Shown here: positions 51,665 to 60,578 of the stretch, piece after piece
Layout of the letters: each line of letters starts with the position of its first letter
How positions within the stretch are numbered: position 1 is the stretch's first letter
Source: Anabaena sp. WA102
Lineage (GTDB): Bacteria > Cyanobacteriota > Cyanobacteriia > Cyanobacteriales > Nostocaceae
Reading direction: 5' to 3'
Assembly: GCF_001277295.1 (NCBI RefSeq)
Contig: NZ_CP011456.1
Coordinates: 496,001-560,000 of the forward strand
DNA: 64,000 bases
Notes under the pieces: model-generated
The model's input: the letters and a program-made list of their open reading frames with translations, nothing else
Told to the model about the DNA's origin: nothing
Databases searched by the model: none
Position numbers and translations under genes: made by a program

Positions 51665-54600
51665 ATGAATATTCAGCAACATAAGACCGCAAAAATGGCA
51701 ATTGTGGGCATGGATGCCTTTTTTGGAGAATGTCAAGAATTAGATGCCTTTGAGAACAGTATTTACGATGGAAAACAGCATTTTGTCACCTTACCAGAAT
51801 CAAGATGGCATGGTATTAATGAACAAGAAACTTTACTGCGAGAGTATGGTTTAGAAGCAGGAAAAGTCCCCCAAGGAGCGTATATTGATAATTTTGAAGT
51901 TGATACTTTAGCTTACAAAATTCCTCCTAATGAAGTTGAAAAAATCAACTCTCAACAACTTTTATTATTAAGAGTTGCTGACCGCGCCCTCAAAGATGCG
52001 GGACTTTCACCTAATAGCAACGTAGCGGTAATTATTGCCGCAGATACAGAATTATCTGTACACCAACTCCAGCAAAGATGGAATTTACCTTGGCAAATTA
52101 AAGATGGTTTAAATGGTGCAGAAATTGTTTTATCACCAGAAAAGATCCATCAATTAGAAGGCATAGTTCAAGATAGTATTCACAATCAAGTTGAACTTAG
52201 TGAATATCTCAGTCACGTTACCAATATTATGGCTAGTCGGATTTCCTCTTTATGGAATTTTTCTGGTCCATCTTTTACCATTAGTGCCGTCGAAACAGCC
52301 GCTTTTAAAGCCCTAGAACTAGCGCAAATGCTGCTAGATACTAATGAAGTAGATGCTGTAGTTGTGGGTGCTGTTGACTTAGCAGGAGGTGTAGAAAATG
52401 TCTTATTGCGAAGTCAATTTGGCAAAATTAATACAGGAGTCAATACCTTAAGTTTTGACGAAAAAGCCAATGGTTGGAATGTGGGAGAAGGTGCAGGTGC
52501 AGTTGTTCTTAAACGTCATGATACAGCGTTAGCAAATAATCAACGTATCTATGCAGTAATTGATGGTATTAGCATTGGTCAATCTTCCTCAATGGCTGTA
52601 GATAGCCATACCATTACCCAAGTCTGTCAACAAGCTTTTCAACAAGCCGACATTGAACCCACAAAAGTTAATTACTTAGAAGTCTGCGCTAGTGGTATTC
52701 CCGCAGAAGACGAAGCCGAAATTAACGGTATCCTCCAAGCTTATCCCTCAGTAGGAGATGGTTTACACTGCGCTATAGGTAGCGTTAAAGCTAATATTGG
52801 TCATACCTTCGTTGCATCTGGAATTGCCAGTTTAATTAAAACTGCACTGAGTATTTATCACAGGTATATTCCCGGAACTCCTAATTGGTCTGGTGTGAAA
52901 ACACCGCAAGTATGGGAAGGTAGTCCTTTCTATGTTGCCACAGAATCGAGACCCTGGTTTTTGCAAAAAGAAGTCAAATCTCGAATTTCTGCGATTAATA
53001 GTATTGGTTGCGACGGTTCTTTTGCCCATATCATCTTATCAGAAGAAACCCAACAACCAGAACGCACTAGCAAATATTTAGAATCCAGACCTTTGCATTT
53101 ATTACCCATTGCCGCAGATGATCAATCTAGCTTATTAGCAGCATTGGATCATTTGCAAGCAACAATTGAAAATGCTGATTCTCTCAAAAATATTGCGAGT
53201 CAAACCTTTGTTAAATTTCAACAAAATTCTGACAGCAAATATACACTTTCCCTAACTGGACGCAACAAAAAAGAATTAATTAAAGAAATTAATTCTGCGA
53301 AAAAAGGTGTAACTAATGCCTTTGCAAATGGTAAAGATTGGCAAACTCCCATAGGTAGTTATTTTACACCCAAACCCCTGGGTAAAGATGGAGAAATTGC
53401 CTTTGTTTATCCCGCTGCTGTTAATACTTACCTGGGTATTGGTCGGAGTCTTTTCCGTTTATTTCCTAAAGTCTTAGATGATGTGATTATCAAAAGTCTT
53501 GACGAACGGGCTGCGGATGTTGAAAAATTGGTATTTCCGAGAAGTTTGAGTAAATTGTCAACTCGACAATTAGAAATTCTAGAAAAGAAATTGTTAGATG
53601 ACTCTCTGGCAATGTTTGAAGCAGAAGTGCTTTTTACCAGATTAATCTCCACAATTATTACCGAGGATTTCCAAATTAAACCTAAATATATTTTCGGATA
53701 TAGCTTAGGTGAAACTAGCATGATGGTTGCTCAAGGAGTATGGAGTAATTTTTATGAAGTCAGTCACACATTTAATTCATCAGCTTTATTTGGAGACAGA
53801 TTATCTGGTCCTAAAAATGCTGTCCGTGAGTATTGGGGACTACCAAAAACTGACATAGTTCCAGAAAATAAGTTATGGGCTAACTACGTTCTCATGGCTA
53901 GTTCAGCCCAAGTTAGAGAATGTTTAAAAAATGAAACTCACGTTTATTTGACACAGATTAATACAGCAGAAGAAGTATTAATTGCTGGAGAACCAGCCGC
54001 GTGTGAACGAGTAATTAAAACCCTGGGTTGTAATTCCTTTCCTGCTCCTTTTGATCATGTAATTCATTGTCAAGCAATGCAATCAGAATCTCAAGAATTG
54101 GAAAAATTATACACTATACCAGCGCAAAAAATACCCGGAATTAAGTTTTATTCTGCGGCTGAATATCAGTCAATTGAACTTGATAGCCAAGAAATTGCTC
54201 ACAATATTACTACAGGGTTATGTCAACAACTCGACTTCCCCCGCTTGGTTAATCGCGTTTATGGTGACGGGGCAAAAATATTTATTGAAGCCGGCGCTGG
54301 TGGTATTTGTTCACGCTGGATAGATAAAAATTTAGCTAATCAAGAACATCTTACCGTATCCCTAAACCGACGCGGTACAGATGACCATAGTTCCCTAATT
54401 AAAGCATTAGCAAAACTATTAAGTCATCAAGTCAAGTTGAATCTAGCTCCTTTATATAACCTATTCTCAGAAAACACTCAACAAAAAAAAGCTGCACTGA
54501 GGAAAGTTACATTAGGTGGTAGTTCCATGACTGCTGCAATTTTAAATGCAGAAAATCGCCAAATTTTTGCTAATAACCAAAAGCAAACAATTTCTACTCA

Positions 54601-54979
54601 GCCAGAGTATAAAATCATTAATTCTCTACAGACATCCGAAAAAATAGCGCCCACAGAGATTTACCCCAAACCCCAACCAAAGCTACAAAAAAATACCATA
54701 AAAACGATCATGGAGAACGGTTTGGAATTGTCAAAGAAACTAAAATTCTTTGAGTCAACAAAAATCTTAAAGCCAAACATAAATCAAGAATCTGGTGAAA
54801 AAATTAGCATGAATGATTTAAAAAAAGCTCAGTATCAAAACTTGAGTAACAATACTGCCAAATTAACTAAAACTCACACAAACTTCTTAGCAGCCAGACA
54901 GGATTTTAGTCAGCAAATGAGCGAAATTATTCAATTGCAACTAGCTTGCGCTCAAAACTTACTCAAGGAAGAGAAATAA
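51665..54979 (+). CDS. KS-like (inactive) plus acyltransferase, PfaB/CLF-type, HGL pathway
   Basis: A 1104-residue protein resembling PfaB/chain-length-factor proteins. The N-terminal KS (about 1-450) has ISAVETAAFKALELA where KS enzymes carry DAACxSSF, so Glu replaces the catalytic Cys. The first His region reads CASGIPAEDEAE, whereas ANIGHTF is kept. The AT (about 580-900) has an intact GYSLGE (Ser680) motif. The last about 120 residues are a helical tail with THTNFLAARQDF, recalling the HglE linker. It may set chain length or load the extender. It probably corresponds to HglC. Confidence 0.75.
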   Translation: MNIQQHKTAKMAIVGMDAFFGECQELDAFENSIYDGKQHFVTLPESRWHGINEQETLLREYGLEAGKVPQGAYIDNFEVDTLAYKIPPNEVEKINSQQLLLLRVADRALKDAGLSPNSNVAVIIAADTELSVHQLQQRWNLPWQIKDGLNGAEIVLSPEKIHQLEGIVQDSIHNQVELSEYLSHVTNIMASRISSLWNFSGPSFTISAVETAAFKALELAQMLLDTNEVDAVVVGAVDLAGGVENVLLRSQFGKINTGVNTLSFDEKANGWNVGEGAGAVVLKRHDTALANNQRIYAVIDGISIGQSSSMAVDSHTITQVCQQAFQQADIEPTKVNYLEVCASGIPAEDEAEINGILQAYPSVGDGLHCAIGSVKANIGHTFVASGIASLIKTALSIYHRYIPGTPNWSGVKTPQVWEGSPFYVATESRPWFLQKEVKSRISAINSIGCDGSFAHIILSEETQQPERTSKYLESRPLHLLPIAADDQSSLLAALDHLQATIENADSLKNIASQTFVKFQQNSDSKYTLSLTGRNKKELIKEINSAKKGVTNAFANGKDWQTPIGSYFTPKPLGKDGEIAFVYPAAVNTYLGIGRSLFRLFPKVLDDVIIKSLDERAADVEKLVFPRSLSKLSTRQLEILEKKLLDDSLAMFEAEVLFTRLISTIITEDFQIKPKYIFGYSLGETSMMVAQGVWSNFYEVSHTFNSSALFGDRLSGPKNAVREYWGLPKTDIVPENKLWANYVLMASSAQVRECLKNETHVYLTQINTAEEVLIAGEPAACERVIKTLGCNSFPAPFDHVIHCQAMQSESQELEKLYTIPAQKIPGIKFYSAAEYQSIELDSQEIAHNITTGLCQQLDFPRLVNRVYGDGAKIFIEAGAGGICSRWIDKNLANQEHLTVSLNRRGTDDHSSLIKALAKLLSHQVKLNLAPLYNLFSENTQQKKAALRKVTLGGSSMTAAILNAENRQIFANNQKQTISTQPEYKIINSLQTSEKIAPTEIYPKPQPKLQKNTIKTIMENGLELSKKLKFFESTKILKPNINQESGEKISMNDLKKAQYQNLSNNTAKLTKTHTNFLAARQDFSQQMSEIIQLQLACAQNLLKEEK

Positions 54980-55164
54980 TTCACTTAGTGTTAAGTGTAA
55001 AACTCTTTTTTAACTAACCACAGAGGCACAGAGGACACAGAGGGAAGAAAAATGCTTAACTGAGACGTAAAAAGATTAATGCTCTTTCTCTGTACCTCTG
55101 CGCCTCTGCGTGAGCTAGATTCTTCATTTCACATCCTTTGCTTATAAATTGAGGAATAATTACC
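54980..55164. repeat. Dispersed CACAGAGGCACAG repeats before the enoyl-reductase gene
   Basis: CCACAGAGGCACAGAGGACAC and CCTCTGCGCCTCTGCGTG face each other in the gap, similar to repeat blocks at 27890, 48150 and 60165. A strong ribosome site (GAGGAATAAT) lies before the GTG start at 55165. Confidence 0.55.
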
Positions 55165-56832
55165 GTGACAACAATCGAGACGGTACTAAGTAAACATGAT
55201 AATGGACTGGGTTTTTTCACCTGTAATCACCAGAACCAAATTTGGAAGGGTTCATTAGATTGTGTTAGCTTTGAAAAAAGTGCTATCAAAGATAAACTAT
55301 TAACATCAGATAAACCTTGTTATATTATTAAAATAGCTGGGAAAATCGGTGCTACTAATGATGGTTATTTATCATCTGCTGATAATGCTTTATCTGGACA
55401 AGCAGAACTTTTAATATCACTCCCTCCCCTACGTTTACAACAACTTGGCGACCCTAGTTTTCTCGCCGCTTATGGTGTAAAATATGCCTATATGACAGGA
55501 GCAATGGCTGGGGGTATTGCTTCTGAAGAAATGGTAATTGCACTCGGAAAAGAGAAAATTTTAAGTTCTTTTGGTGCAGGTGGTTTACTTCCAGAACGCT
55601 TAGAAACTGCGATTAATACTATTCAAGAAGCGTTACCTAGTGGTCCTTATGCTTTCAATTTAATTCACAGTCCTAACGAACCAGCTATTGAACGCCGCGC
55701 TGTAGATTTATATCTAAAATATGGTGTCAGAACTGTAGAAGCATCAGCATTTTTAGACTTAACTCCTAATATCGTTTATTATCGAGTTGCTGGGTTAAGA
55801 TTAAATGCAGCTAATCAAATTGATATCCGAAATAAGGTAATAGCTAAAGTTTCTCGTCGAGAAGTTGCCACTAAATTTTTACAACCAGCACCGGAACGAA
55901 TTCTCAAAGAGTTACTTCAGCAAGGACTAATTACCGAATTGCAAGCTAATTTGGCTAGACAAGTGCCAATGGCTGATGATATTACCGTTGAGGCTGATTC
56001 TGGTGGGCATACAGATAATCGTCCTTTAGTATGTTTATTACCATCAATTGTTGCCCTCAGAGATGAAATTCAAGGGCAATATAATTACTCAGTTCCTATT
56101 AGAATTGGCGTGGCTGGAGGCATTGGTACACCAGAAGCAGCATTAGCTGGTTTTATGATGGGTGCTGCTTATATAATGACTGGTTCAATTAATCAATCTT
56201 GTGTGGAATCTGGCGCTTGTGAACATACTAAAAAGTTGTTAGCACAAGCAGAAATGGCAGATATGACAATGGCTCCCGCAGCCGATATGTTTGAAATGGG
56301 AGTCAAATTACAAGTTCTCAAACGGGGGACAATGTTTCCCATGCGAGCGCAAAAACTATATGAATTGTATCGCACTTACGACTCTATTGAACAGATTCCC
56401 TCAGCAGAAAAAGAGAAGCTAGAAAAACAAATTTTCCGTAAAAGTCTTGCGGAAGTTTGGGAAGGTGCAGCGGCTTATTTATCCCAAAAAAATCCTGAAA
56501 AATTGGGTAAAGCTGTTAATAATCCTAAATTGAAAATGGCTGTCATCTTTCGTTGGTATTTAGGATTATCTTCTCGGTGGTCTAGCACTGGTGAAAAAGG
56601 TCGGGAAGTTGATTATCAAATATGGTGTGGTCCAGCTATGGGTGGTTTCAATGACTGGGTGCGTGGTTCATATTTGTCAGAATATAATCAGCGTCATGTT
56701 GTTGATGTTGCTGACCAAATTATGAGGGGGACAGCATTTTTATATCGTAGTCACAGTTTAAAAATGCAGGGTTTACAAATGCCTACTTATTACAGTCAAT
56801 ATCAACCAATTCCTTCTACATTGGAGAAGTAA
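55165..56832 (+). CDS. PfaD-like enoyl reductase / nitronate monooxygenase family, HGL pathway
   Basis: A 555-residue FMN-dependent enzyme of the 2-nitropropane dioxygenase/FabK-type fold, as in PfaD of PUFA synthases. Landmarks include YAYMTGAMAGGIASEEMVIALG, FGAGGLLPERLE and GGHTDNRPLVCLLPS (the substrate pocket), then GVAGGIGTPEAALAGFMMGAAYIMTGSINQ, the phosphate-binding glycine run. It should saturate the double bonds left by the dehydratase. The start is GTG with GAGGAATAAT before it; the next gene begins two bases after the stop. It probably corresponds to HglA. Confidence 0.85.
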   Translation: MTTIETVLSKHDNGLGFFTCNHQNQIWKGSLDCVSFEKSAIKDKLLTSDKPCYIIKIAGKIGATNDGYLSSADNALSGQAELLISLPPLRLQQLGDPSFLAAYGVKYAYMTGAMAGGIASEEMVIALGKEKILSSFGAGGLLPERLETAINTIQEALPSGPYAFNLIHSPNEPAIERRAVDLYLKYGVRTVEASAFLDLTPNIVYYRVAGLRLNAANQIDIRNKVIAKVSRREVATKFLQPAPERILKELLQQGLITELQANLARQVPMADDITVEADSGGHTDNRPLVCLLPSIVALRDEIQGQYNYSVPIRIGVAGGIGTPEAALAGFMMGAAYIMTGSINQSCVESGACEHTKKLLAQAEMADMTMAPAADMFEMGVKLQVLKRGTMFPMRAQKLYELYRTYDSIEQIPSAEKEKLEKQIFRKSLAEVWEGAAAYLSQKNPEKLGKAVNNPKLKMAVIFRWYLGLSSRWSSTGEKGREVDYQIWCGPAMGGFNDWVRGSYLSEYNQRHVVDVADQIMRGTAFLYRSHSLKMQGLQMPTYYSQYQPIPSTLEK

Positions 56833-56834
56833 AA

Positions 56835-58349
56835 ATGAGTTTAAAACAGTCTTGTACTTCTGAAAGTATTCAATCATTTCTAGTTTCCCATCTCGCGGAA
56901 GTTGTCGGAGTTGAAACCGCAGAAATTGATGTTGATGAAAACTTAGAAAATTATGGTTTGGATTCTGCTCAAGCCATGATGATCATTAGTAAATTAGAGG
57001 AATTACTAGGTTTTAAACCTTCTCCTATTTTACTTTGGCATTATCCTAATATTGCGGCACTTTCCCAACGATTGTCAGAAGAATCTAGTAATGGTTCTCA
57101 GCTACAAGATGCAGGTTCTGGAACAAATTCCCCTGTTAGTTTTGCTCCTCCTCTTCTAGATTTGGCTGCGGAAGCTGTTCTAGACCCCACTATTCAACCC
57201 ATAGGCACTGCTGTTTCTGTTACTAACCCTAAAAACATCTTTTTAACCGGGGGAACAGGTTATTTAGGTGCTTTCATTATCAAGGAATTACTAGAAGTAT
57301 CGGACGCAACTCTTTATTGCTTAGTCCGTGCTAGTAATTTGGAAGAAGGTAAAAGCAAATTAGAAAATAATTTGCAACAATATGGCATTTGGCAAGATCA
57401 TTATAGTGGCAGAATTATTCCCATTATTGGGGATTTAGCACAGCCACATTTAGGAATTAATGGAGAACAATTTCAAAATCTAGCTGCTAATATTGATACT
57501 ATTTATCATAGTGCAGCTTTACTGAATTATGTTTATCCTTACTCAGCATTAAAAACAGCTAATGTTTTGGGTACACAGGAAGTTTTGCGTTTGGCTTGTC
57601 AAACTAAAGTTAAGCCATTGCATTATGTTTCTAGTGTGGCTGTTTTTGAATCCAGTGCTTATGCTGGTAAGTTAGTTAAAGAAGATGATGATTTTCATGA
57701 TTGGGAAGGTATTTTCCTCGGTTATTCCCAAACTAAATGGGTGGCAGAAAAATTAGTAAAAATTGCTGGTAGTCGAGGATTACCTATTACTATTCATAGA
57801 CCTCCTTTAATTTCTGGAGATAGCCAAACCGGGATTTGTAATACCCATGATTTCATCAATTTGATGATTAAAGGTTGTCTGCAAATGGGTTCTTTCCCTG
57901 ATGTAGATTATATGTTGGATATGTCTCCTGTTGATTATGTGAGCAAATCTGTTGTTTATCTTTCTCGACAAGAAACATCTGTAGGTAAAGCTTTCCATTT
58001 ACAACATCCTCAACCTGCTTCTTTAAAATCTTTAGTTGATTGGGTGCGTTCTTTTGGATTTTCACTGAAGATGATTCCCTATGAAGAATGGCAAGCAGAG
58101 TTAATTAATAATGTCACTTCTCAAGACAATCCATTATATACTTTGCGACCATTTTTACTAGAACGTTGGTCTGATGAACAAATCACCATTCCTGATTTGT
58201 ATTTACAAGCAAGAAGACCAATTATCAGTTGTGAAGCAACTCTAGAAGCACTCAAAGGCAGTTCCATTGTTTGTCCTCCCATTGATTCTCAATTGTTGAT
58301 GACTTACACATCTTACCTAGTACAAACTGGTTTCTTAAGTCTTGCTTAA
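56835..58349 (+). CDS. hglB: ACP-thioester reductase HglB (HetM)
   Basis: A 504-residue protein: an ACP (about 10-85) with the phosphopantetheine Ser44 (LENYGLDSAQAMM), then an NADPH thioester reductase domain from about residue 132 (FLTGGTGYLGAFIIKELLE), with Tyr297 and Lys301 in GYSQTKWVAEKL. It releases the finished chain as an aldehyde or alcohol, ending the polyhydroxy alcohol pathway. In Anabaena the same gene is known as hetM or hglB. It starts two bases after the enoyl-reductase gene. Confidence 0.9.
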   Translation: MSLKQSCTSESIQSFLVSHLAEVVGVETAEIDVDENLENYGLDSAQAMMIISKLEELLGFKPSPILLWHYPNIAALSQRLSEESSNGSQLQDAGSGTNSPVSFAPPLLDLAAEAVLDPTIQPIGTAVSVTNPKNIFLTGGTGYLGAFIIKELLEVSDATLYCLVRASNLEEGKSKLENNLQQYGIWQDHYSGRIIPIIGDLAQPHLGINGEQFQNLAANIDTIYHSAALLNYVYPYSALKTANVLGTQEVLRLACQTKVKPLHYVSSVAVFESSAYAGKLVKEDDDFHDWEGIFLGYSQTKWVAEKLVKIAGSRGLPITIHRPPLISGDSQTGICNTHDFINLMIKGCLQMGSFPDVDYMLDMSPVDYVSKSVVYLSRQETSVGKAFHLQHPQPASLKSLVDWVRSFGFSLKMIPYEEWQAELINNVTSQDNPLYTLRPFLLERWSDEQITIPDLYLQARRPIISCEATLEALKGSSIVCPPIDSQLLMTYTSYLVQTGFLSLA

Positions 58350-58362
58350 TATCAATTTTTGG

Positions 58363-58470
58363 TTAAGCTGCATATAATTATGAAATCCCAGAATTTATCC
58401 GTATTTATCCGCGTTCATTTGCGTTTATCTGCGGTCAATTATTCTGGAAATCTTATTATATGCAGCTTAA
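58363..58470. mobile_element. 108-bp inverted-repeat element after hglB
   Basis: TTAAGCTGCATATAAT (58363-58378) and ATTATATGCAGCTTAA (58455-58470) are perfect 16-bp inverted ends; TTAA and flanking T-runs border both sides. The interior resembles TTATCCGTATTTATCCGCG-type repeats. No gene; it separates hglB from the SDR gene. Confidence 0.75.
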
Positions 58471-58544
58471 TTTTTATTTGTTATAATGTAAGGGTGTTGG
58501 CACAATTTATCAATGCTAACTCCAGCTAACTCATCTTTCTTAAA

Positions 58545-59336
58545 ATGAACATAAAACGTCAGGGAACAGTTCTGATAACGGGTGCAGCTAATGGTATTGG
58601 TTATCAGTTAGCTCGTATTTTTGCTCATAATCATTATAATCTAGTATTGGTAGATAGACTAGAAGAAAAAATCACCAAAATAGCTGTTGATTTTGCAGAA
58701 GAATTTGGAATTTCTGTTAAACCTATTATTAAAGATTTATCTATATCTACATCTCCTGAAGAAATTTTCACAGAATTACAAGAATCTGGTATTAAAGTTG
58801 ATATTCTGGTAAATAATGCCGGATTTGGTACTTATGGGTTATTTAATGAAACTAATCTCAAGACTGAATTGGAAATGTTGCAGGTAAATTTAGTTTGTCT
58901 GACCCATTTAACTAAGTTGTTTCTCAAAGAAATGGTTAAACAAGGTCATGGCAAGATATTAAATGTTGCTTCTGCGGCTGCATTTCAACCAGGTCCGTTA
59001 ATGGCGGTGTATTTTGCCACTAAGGCTTATATTTTATCATTCTCAGAAGCGATCGCTAATGAATTAGAAGGTACAGGTGTCACTGTCACAGTTCTTTGTC
59101 CAGGTTCAACTGCATCTGCTTTTCATGAAAGAACCGGCATGGCAGATTCTAAAATGCTGAAGGGGAAAAATATGATGGATGCGGAAACTGTGGCTCAGAT
59201 GGGCTATGATGCGTTAATGAGAGGAAAGACAATTGTTATTCCTGGGTTTATGAATAAACTGATGTCAAAATGTGTCCGGTTTATTCCTAGAAAAATTGTC
59301 ACAAAAATTGTCAGAAGTATGCAAGAAGACAAGTAG
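58545..59336 (+). CDS. SDR-family oxidoreductase in the hetN position
   Basis: A 263-residue short-chain dehydrogenase. TGAANGIGYQLARIF (about residues 12-26) is the NADP site, NNAG follows, and the catalytic Tyr156-x-x-x-Lys160 is in YFATKAYIL. In Anabaena the gene next to hetM is hetN, a ketoacyl reductase whose RGSGR stretch represses heterocyst formation. The matching position here (QGHGKILNVAS) reads QGHGK, so the signal motif is absent. Better described as a DltE/YqjQ-type SDR. It may take part in glycolipid reduction, but has no known link to patterning. Confidence 0.75.
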   Translation: MNIKRQGTVLITGAANGIGYQLARIFAHNHYNLVLVDRLEEKITKIAVDFAEEFGISVKPIIKDLSISTSPEEIFTELQESGIKVDILVNNAGFGTYGLFNETNLKTELEMLQVNLVCLTHLTKLFLKEMVKQGHGKILNVASAAAFQPGPLMAVYFATKAYILSFSEAIANELEGTGVTVTVLCPGSTASAFHERTGMADSKMLKGKNMMDAETVAQMGYDALMRGKTIVIPGFMNKLMSKCVRFIPRKIVTKIVRSMQEDK

Positions 59337-59420
59337 GGGTTTAGAACTGCTGAACCGTCACAAAATTAGATCATGATAGAATCTTATTAATATCACAATT
59401 ATTAACTCTGTGTTGATATT

Positions 59421-60011
59421 ATGCAAACACAAACACGATACTACACACCAGAAGAATACTTAGAACTCGAAGAACAAGCAGAGTATAAAAGCGAATATCG
59501 AGATGGAGAAATTATAGCTATGACTGGAGGAACAACAAATCATAATAAAATAGCTCTTAATTTCGCAGCTTCCTTAAAATACGGATTAAGAAAGAAAAAC
59601 TATGACGTTTATATTGGTGATGTCCGCTTGTGGATACCGCGTTATCGTCAACATACATACCCTGATGTGATGATAATTCAAGGAGAACCTATTTATGCTA
59701 CTGAAAATACTACCACTGTGATGAATCCTTTATTAATTGCTGAAGTTTCATCTAAATCAACTAGTAATTATGACCAAAGTGATAAATTCATGTATTATCG
59801 TTCTATACCTGAATTTAAAGAATATATTTTAATCAATCAATATCAATATCATGTCATGCAATATGTGAAAACAAATGATGGTAAATGGATATTCACAGAG
59901 TTAGAATCGGAATCAGACATTTTAACATTACAAACTATAGATTTTCAGATTGCTTTAAGTGAAATATATGAACAGGTAAATTTTACCCAAAGCAATGAAA
60001 ATCAAGAATAA
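59421..60011 (+). CDS. Uma2-family endonuclease (DUF820)
   Basis: A 196-residue restriction-endonuclease-fold protein of the Uma2/DUF820 group. Landmarks include YTPEEYLELEEQAEYKSEYRDGEI, RLWIPRYRQHTYPDVMI (with the Asp of the catalytic centre) and PLLIAEVSSKSTSNYDQSDKF, then the YILINQYQ strand. These families are numerous in cyanobacteria; their biological role is poorly known. It stands alone after the SDR. Confidence 0.85.
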   Translation: MQTQTRYYTPEEYLELEEQAEYKSEYRDGEIIAMTGGTTNHNKIALNFAASLKYGLRKKNYDVYIGDVRLWIPRYRQHTYPDVMIIQGEPIYATENTTTVMNPLLIAEVSSKSTSNYDQSDKFMYYRSIPEFKEYILINQYQYHVMQYVKTNDGKWIFTELESESDILTLQTIDFQIALSEIYEQVNFTQSNENQE

Positions 60012-60092
60012 TCATAATGTATCTTTGATATCCTGTATTTGCTGTTACACTGATTTGCCGGGAAAAACTATTAAATATAGAATTTTGCATAT

Positions 60093-60316
60093 GGTATTGC
60101 TGAATTGAGGTATGAAATTCCCAAGAGACTTCCAAGAAATAAATTATCCTAAGAAACGAACCACAGAGGCACAGAGTACACAGAGAGAGAATTTCTGCAT
60201 CAGTTTTGGGACATTTTTTTATTTGGAAGTCTCCAAATTGAACCTTTAAAACTTTTACCTTTACGTCTTTGCGCCTTGACGTGAGACTAAAATTCATACC
60301 CTTAATTAGCAACGCC
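60093..60316. mobile_element. 114-bp-type MITE with a second MITE nested in it
   Basis: The outer element has GGTATTGCTGA on the left and TTAGCAACGCC on the right, matching 1020-1133. GAATTTTG stands at 60080-60087 and again at 60317-60324, an 8-bp target duplication. Its length is about 110 bp more than the undisturbed copy, which is explained by the nested element at 60125-60233. Confidence 0.65.
60125..60233. mobile_element. 109-bp nested MITE with GAGACTTCCAA ends
   Basis: GAGACTTCCAAG and its complement TTTGGAAGTCTC mark the ends, and CAA flanks both sides (60122-60124 and 60234-60236), giving a 3-bp duplication as for the related element at 27835-27956 (TAA). Removing it restores the outer element. 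Confidence 0.75.
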
Positions 60317-60578
60317 GAATTTTGGGCTTTGGTGAATGAAGGTATGATTTTCTCTCACGCAGAGGCGCAGAGTCCCGGAGAGTAAGAGTTTGAGAAATAG
60401 AATGTTTGATTTTCATACCTCAATTCAGCCACGTCCATAAGATATATAATAGCCGATTTTTATGTCGAAATATTAAGGAATATTGTATTTATATCAAAAC
60501 CTGGAGCTACAAAGGAAATTCAGCCAAAAGTCCGTGATAGGATACTTTGGGAAAATATTCATAATTAGGAGAAAACCT

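Larger units (their letters stand above)
60012..60578. other. Repeat-filled gap before chlP
   Basis: No gene. It contains a 114-bp-type MITE disrupted by another MITE (60093-60316) and what looks like a third relative directly after it (about 60325-60438, with GGTATGATTTTCTCTCACGC and CATACCTCAATTCAGC). The last about 140 bases are the chlP leader. A reading frame running into chlP from 60483 is only an extension of that gene. Confidence 0.55.
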
